The notes beneath the pieces were generated by a model. That model was not told the DNA's origin, searched no databases, and worked only from the letters and a program-made list of their open reading frames with translations. From Apostichopus japonicus (lineage: Eukaryota > Echinodermata > Holothuroidea > Aspidochirotida > Stichopodidae), in the NCBI RefSeq assembly GCF_037975245.1, contig NC_092576.1:42195111-42259110 (forward strand): a DNA stretch of 64,000 nucleotides, read 5' to 3'. Shown one piece after another: positions 1 through 45,238 of the stretch. Positions within the stretch are counted from its first letter, which is position 1. Every line of letters begins with the position of its first letter. Made by a program: the position numbers and the translations under genes.

Positions 1-329
1 TTATACTAGGTGAGAAAAACAAAGTGTACACGGCGTAGCACATTTATGAAACTTTTGAACTCCATATGCGGTGTTCACCGATTCTAGGCTCGGGACTCAT
101 AATGTTCCCGACCTGAGGCTTCGGCCCTTCTCGAGTCCCTTAAATTTCGCCTCTGAAAGTGATTATAATGATAAGTCATCATAAGAATGGGGACTCTTAA
201 AACGCACCATATCTGTTAACTTGACACTCCTGTCGCAGGTTTAAAGTATTGTTCAAAGCCAAGGCCCTCTCACACGACTTTACAAGTTAACCCTGGTCAT
301 TGGTAACTTGTCAGACCCACACCTAGGTG
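1..329. other. no gene seen
   Basis: No coding exon, RNA gene or recognisable repeat could be supported here. A short inverted pair near 90-125 around 'cgggactcataatgttcccg' is too small to interpret. Confidence 0.4.
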
Positions 330-571
330 TGTACAACTCAATCAATCTCTCCTGGGGCACAAAGGTGCACCACGTGTCACCCTGGGAACTCCCATAGGTT
401 GCAGCCACAAACCGGCGCACGCAACCATATTCACAAGTCACCTCGCAAGTCCCCATTTATACACCTGCGTGAAGAGAGGCAATGGAGATTAAGTGCCTTG
501 CCCAAGGTCACGAACCTGTAATCCTTAGATCACAATTCAACTGCCGTAACCACTTGACCACTACGCCCCCA
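330..571 (-). repeat. tRNA-derived SINE, minus strand
   Basis: Read on the minus strand from about 571, the sequence starts GGGGGCGTAGTGG and has an A-box-like stretch (TAGTGGTCAAGTGGTTACGG) and a B-box-like stretch (GGTTCGTGACC, near 505-515), spaced as in a tRNA promoter. The body continues with the motif 'ttgcccaaggtcac' and its flanks, which from memory resemble conserved SINE bodies of marine animals. The head is clear; the tail end near 330 is uncertain and I saw no target-site duplication. Confidence 0.6.
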
Positions 572-3459
572 CGATTGTAACTAACGTTTGGCTTGAACGT
601 AGACTTTACAGGCACACCTAAGATATTAACACTAGATACGAGGAACACAGTTGTTGTAAGCTACTGACATGATGGCCTATTGACAATATTAAGCATGTGA
701 CGTTTATCTAAGGAACCGTTTTGGTCATGGCAATATAGTATGTTATCAACATAGAATATTTGTGTCTGCGTGAAACGCGCATGTCTATCACAATCATGCC
801 CTTTGTAATGAATCCAAAATAGTAAGAACTTAACAACTCCTAACCAAGCTGAGTTGTTGTTGCAAGAATAAATATCATAACTTTGGTTAATTCGTTGTTA
901 AAATGACCTATTTTACTTTTCTTCGTCTAAACCGTAGGTGTGAATCTGTTTACAGAAACATTATACAGTTTGTCTTACTTACCTTTTCCATTGTGTTCAT
1001 TTTGTATCTGACAACGAGCATCTGTTGTGATGCACACTTTCCAAAGTTTTAATACTGGTTAAATTAGGAAAGAACTTCTCCTCAAGACACTAATGATCGT
1101 TTTGCCAAACCACATAACACACGATATATATATACCTAAGACACGTATTTCATTTGGTGCTATTGTTATACAGCCTTATATATGCGTGTTTACATAACAT
1201 CATGGTGTTTAAATAACGTTGGACCTTAAACTCCATATCGCACCCTTTATTGCTTAATGAATGCTTATCTGGTGAAGATATCTTAAAGATCATGTATGAC
1301 ATACATCAGACTTATTTCGAGTTAATATCTTTGTTAATACTGTTGTATGGCGTTCTTGCGTTAACGTTTGGTTAGGATACACTCGCAATGATTATAGTAT
1401 GTGTCGAATGTGGTGATCAGTTCACAATGCACTTGTTTATATAAGTTTAGTTGCTTATAATGGCACAATAAAAGGAGATACAGACACTTTGGGGGGAGAG
1501 TCAGTTAGCTAGGTATGTTAAATGTGTCTTCCATTTGTTCAAGTATCTTTTGTAACTTAACTACGTTACTAATCTTGTGGTTACCATAAACGTGACTTGT
1601 GTTTACCCATGCTCCTATCTATTTATTATGTGGTATTGATGTTTGGTTTGAAGAGAAAGTGTATATTGCTCTACCATCCGAGCTACCCAGCTATAGTTGT
1701 TAACGTTAAAAAAATACATATAATATCTAAACGATATCCATGCAGTTTACCTTATTGAAGGAGTCTATCCGTCTTACCGTATAACCTACTCTGTGAATTA
1801 ACGGATGCATTGAAGGTCGTATCGGATTGACACATTAAACTGGAGAGTAGTGCACTGCCAGGCACATATGGGTAACGAAATTTCTTCATCCATAAACTGT
1901 TATTATGTTTTTTTTTTTAACTTATCATGGCGGATTATCAAGAATTTGGAACCAAAATATGATCTTTCAATTTCTTGACAATCTCTTCATTGATCAAAAT
2001 ATGCAACTGAAAGATCCAGCACCTAAGTGAAGTGCAGTGTTTGTTACAAGTAAGCTGAAGTATACCTGCACTTTCATGAATACGGTATATTAGAGTTAGG
2101 CTATTAGTTCATGAAAAACAGCATAGCACAGATGATAACCTAGGCAACCAGAACACCACCACTGTCATAAAAAATGCCCTATTCGCAGAGATACCTTTCC
2201 ACAGAAAATGTATGACAAAGTGTTTTATAATATTTGGTGAAACATCATGCAGGAAGTTCGATTTGATTATTGAATGATGAAATCTACCCCATTGGAGTGA
2301 CGGGAAGGGAACGGGAGGAGGGAGAGAGGGTTTGGAGATGGGGCTAGATGGGTTATCGTCGTCCCATATGGGACGTCTGGCGGGGTGCACAAGAAAATAT
2401 ATTGTCTGCTCAATTACGACGATTTGAACCGCTGAACATTTATAAGTAAATTTCATTCGGCTTATATTCATGACTTGATCTAGCCAAATGAAGGCAGAAA
2501 AATTAATTGTTGGCTTCAGAAAAGGGTAACCAGACAAAAATGATGGTAATAGGAAAGTTTGAAACTTGGTATATGTTGTACAACAAGCGTTATCGGGTTG
2601 TTACTTAATCTTGTTCAAATTGGGAAGGTTCTTTGAGGGGATATGGGATAGAGGGGGGGGGGGTGGCCGATTAGTGGTTCGTAACAGGGTTACGACATCA
2701 CACACAATTTCTGGCAACTTCCATTCATGGAACTTGCTGAAATAAAAATATAAGAGAAGTTTTGTTATGTTACCTGTTGAGCTGATTAAACGCAATTTTG
2801 GGTAAAAGGAAGATTGGCTTATGACACTGGCAGTTGGAGGACATGTTGATTGGTTTTTGAAGTAAAATTTCATCGTATTAACATTTGAGCGGATGTTGGT
2901 CATATTTCATTCTGAGTAGGGTGGCTTCCTGTCAGAGCTACTTCGTCAAAGGACATATTTGACAATGATGCATGACATTATAGTGAAAAATAATCGGGTG
3001 GTTACTCAATGAAACGATCTTGCTCTATTAGGGGTGGGGTGGGGGTGCTTGTCGAAATTTGTGTCTACTGGACGCTTCCAATCACTAAATATTCCTTGTA
3101 TCCCTGCTCCAAAGACATTGAAGGAAGTGTTTTTATATATGGAGTATATATCAATAAGATATCTGTTTAGATGTATCTCAGTATAATTACATTATTATGT
3201 TCCAGAGGAAACTTTTTTATTTGGGATCCATGACAGACACAGCTGACATCAACCATGACTTGGCAATATATTCTACTGTGGTTTGCCATACGCTACCAAG
3301 AATTTTAAATAACCATAAACAGAGTCTGGTTTTATTACAAGCGACCGTGACCAACGTGATAACCTTAATAACATTATTACATAAGAAATATGTCTCTTTT
3401 TAGTTCGTGAACGTAGGAAATTCACGTGAAATGCGACATTACATTTCGATAATCAGTTC
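572..3459. other. intergenic, no supported gene
   Basis: AT-rich sequence. The open frames here are short, lack splice or domain support, and have no counterpart beside gene B. The homology between the two duplicated segments starts only at about 3460. Confidence 0.5.
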
Positions 3460-4137
3460 TTAAATGAGACACAAGCCGACCGGTAGAGTTTGTTGGTTTT
3501 GTAAGTCAAACTTGACTTCCCTTTATTCAAACTCTATTGTCCGGACCTTAACTACTTTCGTTATGTTTACTCTTGTTCATTCACCTTCCAAAAGACACAT
3601 GGTACGTTTTTTTCGCCTGCTCAATTATAGTTGTTCATCAAGTGTCCATTATCAAACAAACGACTAGTTTAATGGTAAGACTACTAACTGTAAAAACTAC
3701 AATATTGAACTCTCAAATTTCATATGTAGGAAATATAGTAGCATGATAGAAGTTGAATATTCACTAAAATATCGGACAAAGATTGAGAAACAGTAAACCT
3801 ACTAGATTAAACATGTAAACTAGATGACGACACAGCAACTTGGCCAGGTTAAACTGGGAAAAATGTGACAGTCATACAATCACCACAAAATAAACAAAAT
3901 CATATCAATTAATTCTAAAATTCTAATCATAATTCGGTGTACTAAGTTTAATTTCGATGATTTCGGTAAATGAATGATCAACATCTGTATCATATAATCC
4001 ATACCAATGTGACAACAAACAAGTTTACCAGTCTAAACAAAACTAACTACGCGCATTGGAAATAGTCCGTTCTAGTGTAGTCAAAGAGAAAGCCAAGTCA
4101 ATCCGTCATATTTAGTACGCATCATCTGTTCTGGGAT

Positions 4138-21594
<17,457 letters not shown>

Positions 21595-21880
21595 GTTGAC
21601 TTGGAACGGATCAAATGTAGAATAATTGTTTTGAAGGGTGCGTTTGGTTAAAACACTTGTAGCGATCTTATTGTTCTGGTATTTTGATAGAGTTGTTTGC
21701 TGAAAAACTCGGTCGAGGTAATTTTCCTATACATTTAATTGTTACATGGCCACACCTCTTTCAACTCTAAAATTGCAGACCTACTGATTTGAGGACGCCC
21801 TCAAGTAACGTACTAATTACGTAAAAAACAACCTAAAAGGCAACGAATGAAAGTCGACACGTGAAAAATAAGCAGTTCTC

Positions 21881-21888
21881 TTTTTATA
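21881..21888 (-). promoter_or_regulatory. TATA box of gene A
   Basis: TATAAAAA on the minus strand about 290 nt upstream of the ATG, preceded by CCAATTTGACCGAG. The surroundings are conserved upstream of gene B, where the box reads TATGAAAG. Transcript start would be near 21855; inferred only. Confidence 0.4.
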
Positions 21889-23114
21889 CTCGGTCAAATT
21901 GGTTAATTGTTCATATTACGTTGGTTGGAATAATAGGACTAGTATAAGCTATGAAAAAAATGGAAAACCACCACCATATGGTTGTATTAATGCACACTGG
22001 CAGTTGACTTTTGTGATGTAGATTACAACAAAATGTCTCATTAGGGTTTCTTTTGATCATTTTGGCATCTTTTTAGGTAATTGGATTGTTCTGTGACGAT
22101 CTGAAATCGAACTTAGATTTAAGGGAAAATATTACCTCCAAACTTGTGCATCAGGATCATGCTTAGTTTAACTTCTCAGATATAACAATTCTTCTTGTTG
22201 GTACTTGAAATAATGACTCAATGCTCCATTTGACCTACTAAAAACGTTAGACCGTTATTTTAATGTAGTTATCATCACAGTAAGTTACACTGTAGTTATT
22301 GTAGGACGCAACAATAAATTATCATCTTACATATCCTATGAATATATTTCAATCATACTGACCATTTACTGTCTTGCTAAATCAAGACTACATCTTGTTT
22401 GAAATAAGACTGCTATCATAGTTGTTTTTAAGCTGGGAACTTTTCTTGCAGAAGTGATTTCACTTTTGCTATTGGTGTTGACTGACAGAATGCTACATAA
22501 CCGCCAACGGTTTTTGCTATGTCGAACAACCTGTTACATGTTATTCGGTGAAGCTATCAAATAACTCTTAATATTCTGCAAAGGGAGCAATTTTCAAGAA
22601 ATTCATTGCATTCAAACAAATCTTCCTTTCGTTTGGATTATACCTACTCCATATAAAAAATTGTAAAGGTTATTTTCAAAATTATCAAATTATAAACACA
22701 AAAGTTGACAATAACATGGCTTAAAATAATACGATGTGGCAGTTGTTTATACAATGTTTTTGCACCATACTAAATGAAAATCAGTTTCGTAGAATTTCGT
22801 CTCATTAACCTATTGCATACTTGAAAGAATACACCGTTAATTACCTTATAGTATCCTGTTTACAATATATCCAATAGCACGAGCAGATTGTCGATACATC
22901 GTTCTAGGAGATACGATACACTTCTAATGGTATGTTTGTTCTGGGTGCGAAGAGAACAACAAAGTGAACATGTATTGACCATTGGTTAACAGCAGTATAT
23001 ATAGATTACTCTGTAGTGTATTAATCTTGGTAGGAAATGCCATTGTACCCACAGGAGCGGCGGGAGGCATGAACTGTTCCCTTCATGGAGCAATAACGTC
23101 ACAATCCCCCTCTT

Positions 23115-23145
23115 TTTTTTGTATCTTTTTTTTTGGGGGGGGTTC
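23115..23145. repeat. poly-T/poly-G transition
   Basis: T-run followed directly by a G-run. The same arrangement recurs at 26128-26155, 46464-46487, 50386-50409 and 52865-52900. Confidence 0.8.
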
Positions 23146-23715
23146 CAAGTTTCCTTAAGTGTAGCTATTATGAAGCTTAGAAAATGCAATTTTCTTCATC
23201 CCAAATTTTCCCGAGCTTTCTTTTCACACCGATTCGGGTAATGATCTCCCTCCCATGCCCCCCCCCCCCACCTGCACCATCGTCACCGATATGAACAACC
23301 TGGCTATTCCTATTAGACTATACTTTACACAGTACTACTACTAGGTCGAGTACAGTAGTATATATTAATTTAGCGCTATATAATTTGTCATTGATTAGTT
23401 GGTTGATGTATTGATTGATTGGAAGGCAATGTCAACCGTTTTGATACTTTCTTTAGATCGATAGTAAGGGAATTATTGCGTCAAACTGGAGTTAGCGGTG
23501 GGGTGGGCGAAGGGGTGACAAAGATAATCAGGAAGCCTACTTGATACATCATCCCGCTGTTTTTTTTTTCTTTTAATTTGCTGCCAAGATATAACAGAGT
23601 AGCATATAAACTGAAATACCGAAGGTGCCCGACTAAAATGAGAAAGCATGCATTTTCTAACTTGAACAAAGGTTTGCCCTATGTAACGCCACAGTGCTGT
23701 TATTGTTGCGCAGAA

Positions 23716-24360
23716 CTGGACCTTAAGTTGTTTGCATGGACCTTAGGTTATTTTCATGGACCTTAAGTTGTTTACATGGACTAAACATTTACATGTATCT
23801 TACATTTGGATATATAGATGTTATATTTGCATGGCCATTGTTTTTACATGGTTCATATATTAATATGTACTTTGTAAAGTAGGTTTACATGAAACATGCA
23901 TTTACATGGGCCAAAGACTGATATAGGCCAAATAATTACACGGACAGTCGATTTACAAAGACCACATATTTAAAAAGGCCGTAGATTTACATTGACCCCA
24001 TAATTAGATGTATCGTGTTTCTATGAGACATCGGGCTTGTATGGGGAAGGTTCTTATGTGGTTTAAAGATTTACATAGGCAGTCAAATAACACGGATCAT
24101 GTATTTTCACGGACAGTCGAGTTATATGAACCACATGTTTACAAAGACTTTATATTTACAAAGCATGGGTCATAAATTTTAATTGACCATATATTTACTC
24201 GTACTTTATATTCACACGTTGTACAGATTCACATGAACCAAAACATTTCTTGTGCCATAAATTTACCTGAATCCTAGATTGATATGAACCGGAAAGTCTA
24301 TATTTTTATGGACTATGGTATTACAAGGAACATTTATTTACATGGAATCGTCAATCTTAT
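23716..24360. repeat. degenerate 'ttacatgga' array, copy 1
   Basis: About 640 bp of head-to-tail diverged units of roughly 25-30 bp carrying 'ttacatggacc' or close variants (gtttgcatggacctta, gtttacatggacta and so on). All units point the same way, unlike the foldback arms. Confidence 0.75.
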
Positions 24361-25169
24361 ATATATACATAAACCGATAGGCACATGTGAGTTAAGGATG
24401 TAGTAAAGGGGTAGTTGATGATCTGCATACTTCCTCCAATGTATAACCACTTATAACATGATGTTGGAAGCTTTATAAAGAATGTTTAAAATGTGTTTTT
24501 TTTATTAATTCTAAAAGCTAAAACTGTAACACGAAAATGCCCTATATTTCCATACACACAATCAAAAGTGTCCTGTATTGACCTTTAAACAAATAGAAAA
24601 TAAAAAATCGATTATCTTATAATGTAACAATGCTAGCATACACATATGTACGCTGCTTCGATTTGACTATTTTAACTTAGGACTCTGGTTGCAACTTACC
24701 CTTTTGCTAATTTTACGATCAGTTTTCTTCCAAACTTTTTGAAACGTAACTTTATACATCTTTGAGTTTAAAACTGTAGGACTGTTAAGCCGACATGACA
24801 CATATATTCACCTGGTCGGTTTATGTATGCATGTATAAGCCTGTATTATAGGTAACCTTTACCCGACAACTACTCAAAGTAACTATACTCTGTAGGCTAC
24901 CTGTTTTGCTAGCCTATTCTTCTTAGTAGACGACTTTGTCAGCGAGAGGGGTTTGGCTTCTGGACACAATAGAGTTTTCATATCCCGGACTTTGTTCGGA
25001 TTTCTTACAAGCTTTAGCCCTTATAATAACCTATATGGTGTGCATAAGTACAAACAATCTTGTTTCCATTTACACGGACAGTCAGTGAGAGACTTTCTTA
25101 ACATACAAAACAGTATTCTGTACCTTACAAACTCTGGAGTTCTTGATTGTGTTCATGAAAACGTGTTCT

Positions 25170-28100
25170 ACCTCCAAACTTGTCCATCAGGATCACGCTT
25201 ACTTGAACTTCTCAGATATAACGATTCTTCTTGTTGGTACTTGAAATAATGACTCAATGCTCCATTTGACCTACTAAAAACGTTAGACCGTTATTTTAAT
25301 GTAGTTATCATCACAGTAAGTTACACTGTAGTTATTGTAGGACGCAACAATAAATTATCATCTTACATATCCTATGAATATATTTCAATCATACTGACCA
25401 TTTACTGTCTTGCTTAATCAAGACTTCATCTTGTTTGAAATAAGACTGATATCATAGTTGTTGCTAAGGTGGGAACTTTTCTTGCAGAAGTGATTTCTCT
25501 TTTGCTATTGGTGTTGACTGACAGAATGGTACATAACAGCTAACGGTTTTTGCTATGTCGAACAACCTGTTACATGTTATTCGGTGAAGATATTAAATAA
25601 ACCTTAATGATCTGCAAAGGAGCAGTTATCCAGGAATATTTCTGCAATCAAAAGAATTAGTATTAATAATTATTTTCAAAATCATCAAATTATTAAAACA
25701 AAAATTCACAATAACATGGCTTAAAATAATACGACGAAGCAGTTGTTTATACAATGTTTTTGCACCATACTAAATGAAAATCAGTTTCGTAGAATTTCGT
25801 CTCATTTACCTATTTCATACTTGAAAGAATACACCGTTTATTACCTTACAGTATCCTGTTTACAAGTTATCCAATAGCACGAACAGATTCGCGATACATC
25901 GTTCTAGGAGATACGATACACTTATAATGGTATGTTGGTTCTGATTGCGAAGAGAACAACAAAGTGAACATGTATTGACCATTGATTAACAGCAGTATAT
26001 ATAGATTACTCTGTAGTGTATTAATCTTGGTAAGAAATGCCATTGTACCCACAGGAGCGGCGGGAGGCATGAACTGTTCCCTTCATGGAGCAATAACGTC
26101 ACATTCTCCCTCTTTTTGTGTTTGTTTGTCTTTTTTTTTTTTTGGGGGGGGGGTTCCAAGTTTCCTTAAGTGTAGCTATTATGAAGCTTAGAAAATGCAA
26201 TTTTCTTCATCCCAAATTTTCCCGAGCTTTCTTTTCACACCGATTCGGGTAATGATCTCCCTCCCATGCCCCCCCCCCCCCACCTGCACCATCGTCACCG
26301 ATATGAACAACCTGGCTATTCCTATTAGACTATACTTTACACAGTACTACTACTAGGTCGAGTACAGTAGTATATATTAATTTAGCGCTATATAAATTGT
26401 CATTGATTAGTTGGTTGATGTATTGATTGATTGAAAGGCAATGTCAACCGTTTTGATACTTTCTTTAGATCGATAGTAAGGGAATTATTGCGTCAAACTG
26501 GAGTTAGCGGTGGGGTGGGCGAAGGGGTGACAAAGATAATCAGGAAGCCTACTTGATACATCATCCCGCTGTTTTTTTTCTTTTAATTTGCTGCCAAGAT
26601 ATAGCAGAGTAGCATATAAACTGAAATGCCGAAGGTGCCCGACTAAAATGAGAAAGCATGCATTTTCTAACTTGAACAAAGGTTTGCCCTATGTAACGCC
26701 ACAGTGCTGTTATTGTTGCGCAGAACTGGACCTTAAGTTGTTTGCATGGACCTTAGGTTATTTTCATGGACCTTAAGTTGTTTACATGGACTATACATTT
26801 ACATGTATCTTACATTTGGATATATAGATGTTATATTTGCATGGCCATTGTTTTTACATGGTTCATATATTAAAATGTACTTTGTAAAGTAGGTTTACAT
26901 GAAACATGCATTTACATGGGCCAAAGACTGATATAGGCCAAATAATTACACGGACAGTCGATTTACAAAGACCACATATTTAAAAAGGCCGTAGATTTAC
27001 ATTGACCCCATAATTAGATGTATCGTGTTTCTATGAGACATCGGGCTTGTATGGGGAAGGTTCTTATGTGGTTTAAAGATTTACATAGGCAGTCAAATAA
27101 CACGGATCATGTATTTTCACGGACAGTCGAGTTATATGAACCACATGTTTACAAAGACTTTATATTTACAAAGCATGGGTCATAAATTTTAATTGACCAT
27201 ATATTTACTCGTACTTTATATTCACACGTTGTACAGATTCACATGAACCAAAACATTTCTTGTGCCATAAATTTACCTGAATCCTAGATTGATATGAACC
27301 GGAAAGTCTATATTTTTATGGACCATGGTATTACAAGGAACATTTATTTACATGGAATCGTCAATCTTAGATATATACATACACCGATAGGCATATGTGA
27401 GTTAAGGATGTAGTAAAGGGGTAGTTGATGATCTGCATACTTCCTCCAATGTATAACCACTTATAACATGATGTTGGAAGCTTTATAAACAATGTTTAAA
27501 ATGTGTTTTTTCATTAATTCTAAAAGCTAAAACTGTAACACGGAAATGCCCTATATTTCCATACACACAATCAAAAGTGTCCTGTATTGACCTTTAAACA
27601 AATAGAAAATAAAAAATCGATTATCTTATAATGTAACAATGCTAGCATACACATATGTACGCTGCTTCGATTTGACTATTTTAACTTAGGACTCTTGTTG
27701 CAACTTACCCTTTTGCTAATTTTACGATCAGTTTTCTTCCAAACTTTTTGAAACGGAACTTAATACATCTTTGAGTTTGAAACTGTAGGACTGTTAAGCC
27801 GACATGACACATATATTCACCTGGTCGGTTTATGTTCGCATGCATAAGCCTGTATTACAGGTAACCTTTACCCGACAACTACTCAAAGTAACTATACTCT
27901 GTAGGCTACCTGTTTTGCTAGCCTATTCTTCTTAGTAGACGACTTTATCAGCGAGAGGGGTTTGGCTTCTGGACACAATAGAGTTTTCATATCCCGGACT
28001 TTGTTCGGATTTCTTGCAAGCTTTAGCCCTTATCATAACCTATTTGGTGTGCATAAGTACAAACAATCTTGTTTCCATTCACACGGACAGTCAGTGAGAG

Positions 28101-28173
28101 ACTTTCTTAATATACAAAACAGTATTCTGTACCTTACAAAGTCTGGAGTTCTGGATTGTGTTCATAAAAACGT
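25170..28173. repeat. 3-kb flank repeat, copy 2
   Basis: Tandem copy of 22134-25169, offset about 3.0 kb, with only scattered substitutions and small indels, pointing to a recent event. It ends at 'ttcataaaaacgt', where homology to copy 1 stops and a LINE fragment follows. Confidence 0.93.
26725..27362. repeat. degenerate 'ttacatgga' array, copy 2
   Basis: The same array inside the second 3-kb unit, nearly identical unit by unit to 23716-24360. It was therefore duplicated as a block and not expanded separately. Confidence 0.75.
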
Positions 28174-28279
28174 TTACTATGTCCATCTCTATATAACCAC
28201 AGGGGAAGTCTCAATTACAAAGTAAGCTCTAAAATGTTCTACCGTCAAGCTGGACATGGCTATGTGTTTCTATCTCTCC

Positions 28280-29290
28280 GCATTTAATTATGTCTATCCT
28301 TGCTCCGGGTCCCGTACATTATGTGCCAAAGTATTCATGTGTACACTGTCGAAACGCTGTTTGCTCAAATAGTCGTACAATATCCTGTGCCACGTGTGCA
28401 AATTGGGTAGCCTACATGTCACGTATTCTACAATTTAATTGAACCATTATGAAATTACGTCAACTCTGGAGAGGAATTTACTTTCTTTAAGTGATAAATG
28501 CTTGTGGCCGACTTTTCTCTTTGCTCAATTTCAACTTCAAGATGAAGGGTCTTACACGTCTTAATCTGGACCCAATGAGGACCCTTCTGCGGATCTTTCT
28601 ATTTTTTTAATATTTGAAACGCAGGGCAAGCATTTTCTTCGTTTAAACTTCCGTAGCCTGATACCCCATTTGGAGGAATTGAAGCTTATAACATATGTCT
28701 GTATTGTTGCCTTAAAAGGAATCTCAGAAACATGGTTAGACGATTCGGCATTTGATAATGAAGTCTTGATTCCTAATTATGCAATTCTTAGATGTGACAG
28801 AAATAGGAATGGCGATGGTGCGTACATGTTGTATACGTTATGATATTCAATCCTTGACTGGATCTTCATGAGGATGGAATTAAAATGGTATGGGCTGACA
28901 GATCAATAAAACATCATTTTCCTTTAGTCGTCTTCCAAAATATGTTCAATGATGCTAATTGGTACGAGGTGTTATACTGTGAAGCTTGGACTCAGCTTAA
29001 AATGTGTTTTGTTTCTGTTAATTTTGGATAAAGTTGCCCTAACAAAGGAAACTTGTATTAAACAAAGGTCTGAACCACGGATCAATATAGAAATACTGGA
29101 CATGATTAGATTGCGTGACTACAACTTGATTTAGATTTGAAATAACACAACTGACTTTTATTTGTCTAGTTTTCGTCAGCTGATAAACAAAACCCACACA
29201 CTTATCCGTAAGGCCAAAGCTGATTACTTTCATAATACAATTTAGGTGCAAGAAAACTCCCCAAAGGAGATTTCAAAAGAGATTAAAAAA
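28280..29290 (+). pseudogene. CR1/Rex1-like LINE fragment, endonuclease region
   Basis: Decayed plus-strand frames. First a Cys-rich knuckle: Y-S-C-V-H-C-R-N-A-V-C-S-N-S-R-T-I-S-C-A. Then the endonuclease piece I-S-E-T-W-L-D-D-S-A-F-D, I-P-N-Y-A, R-C-D-R-N-R-N-G-D-G-A. Then the linker R-S-E-P-R-I-N-I-E-I-L-D and F-R-Q-L-I-N-K, I-R-K-A-K-A-D-Y-F. These are the usual landmarks between the ORF1-like region and RT in CR1-group elements. The RT itself is absent. Confidence 0.7.
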
Positions 29291-30211
29291 GGTAAATACT
29301 AGATTAAAATGTGTGTAGAGAAAAAAAAAACTGCATTGATATTAATTTGAAATGGTTGTTTTCCAACTCATTGCTTGTCTGAATTTTATTACGTTTGTCC
29401 GAACACGTTATACGTTTTGTGTTGGATCGACATCCTCGCACTTCATTTAAATCTTTGCATTTTCCTAAGATCAATTGTCTACCGATTGAACGAGTTTCAC
29501 AATAAGAGTTAAATCACATGTACAGGATTCTTAATGGGTTGTCTCCCAAGTACCATCTGTTCTTCCTATTAATCATCATTTAAATACTATATCTAGTCTT
29601 TCATCTGTTTTTGTTATATATATTCTACACATTCTGGTGCTAAACCATTTCAATTAGATTAGTTGTATTTTTTGGAACTGAATACCTGCCAAATTTCAGA
29701 CGTCTATTAATTTTAATATCTTTAAATTAGTAATTTAAAAATAAATTATTACTAAAATTTAATGAAGCATAGAGCTCTTTATCTATGTATTTCTATATTT
29801 ATCGTTGCTCAGTTTTCGGATGTTTTGTTTATGAAGAATTGTTTATGTTTATAGGTATCACAGTGGAAATAAGTCTGCTTGTCAGACTTTTCTGTGTTAT
29901 TCCTGCATTTTGTTTTGTTCCAATTCTTTATATACATGTTCTACATTGTTTTCCTTGTTTTGAATGTTGTGCGTGTGTTATAAAAAAGAAACAAAAGTCT
30001 ACACAGGCATAAGTGTGATAAACATATCAGCTATTACGGCAACACTAAACATAATCTTATCATAAGTCTACCAGTATTAAGTTGATTTGAAGATGTGAAA
30101 TTCTTGTAAGTGCGATGTTTGACAAAAGAGGTGTACAAATCGTAACCTGGATATGCTGATTAACCGTAAAATCAGCCAAAAAGCCATTAAAAGTAACCAT
30201 CGTTACATGAG
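29291..30211. other. spacer, no supported gene
   Basis: AT-rich spacer between the LINE fragment and the start of segment B. The short frames show no domain or splice support. Confidence 0.5.
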
Positions 30212-30907
30212 ACAAAATGAGACACAAGCCGGGGAGTGTATAACTTTCCTTCCCTTTATTTAATTATGTTTACCCATTTTTAATTTACCGTCCATATTAC
30301 ACATGATGACTTTCTGTCTGCAACATAATTATGGTGTTGCATCAAGTTTCCGTTGTCAAACGAAAGACTAGTTATTTAATGGTGTGGCTATTAAATGTGA
30401 CAAATACACTGTTGGACTCTAAAAATTCATGACTGGGAAAGATAGTACATCATGGAAGCCACTAGTCAATACGTGTTGAATAAACCTACTTGTCGATTAT
30501 CCTCAGCATTTAAAACTTACATGTTATAACTACTAATTACTCAAATATCGGACAAAGATTGAGAAATATTAAACCTATCAGATTAAATATGTGAACTACA
30601 TGACGATATGCAACTTGGTCAGGTTGAACTGGGAAAACTGTGATAGTCATACAATCACCACAAAATAAACAAAATCATATCAAGTAGTTCTAAAATTCTA
30701 ATCATAATTCGGTGTACTAGCTTTAATTTCGACGATTTCGGTGAATGAAAGATCAACATCTGTATGATATAATCTATACCAATGTGACAACAAACACGTT
30801 TACCAGTCTAAACAAAACTAACTACGCGCATTGGAAATAGTCCGTTCTAGTGTAGTCAAAGAGAAAGCAAAGTCAATCCGTCATAGTTAGTACGCCTGTT
30901 CTGGGAT

Positions 30908-44949
<14,042 letters not shown>

Positions 44950-45230
44950 GTTGATTTGGAACAGCTAACATGTAGAATAATTGATTTGAAGGATGCGTTT
45001 GGTTGAAATACTTGTCGCGATCTTATTGTTCTGGTAACTTGATAGAGTTGTTTGCTGAAAAACTCGGTCGAGGTAATTTTCCTATACATGTAATTGTTAC
45101 ATGGCCGCACCTCTTTCAACTTTAAAATTACAGACCTACTGATTGAGGACGCCCTCAGGTAACGTACTTGATTACGTCAGACAACCTCAAAGGCAACGAA
45201 TGAAAGTCTACAAGAAGATGAGCAGTTCCC

Positions 45231-45238
45231 CTTTCATA
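45231..45238 (-). promoter_or_regulatory. degenerate TATA position of gene B
   Basis: TATGAAAG stands where gene A has TATAAAAA, in otherwise conserved flank (CCAATTTGACCGAG upstream, GAACTGCT downstream). Confidence 0.35.

Larger units (their letters stand above)
22134..25169. repeat. 3-kb flank repeat, copy 1
   Basis: Begins at 'acctccaaacttgt' and is followed directly by a second near-identical copy. The first 1.1 kb is also related to 45485-46580 upstream of gene B, so this copy is the ancestral flank. The short open frames in it recur in copy 2 with indels and show no domain. Confidence 0.93.

Noticed and set aside
23481-28225. Short frames repeated in both 3-kb units
   Set aside because: Conserved only because the DNA was recently duplicated; they carry indels between copies and no domain.
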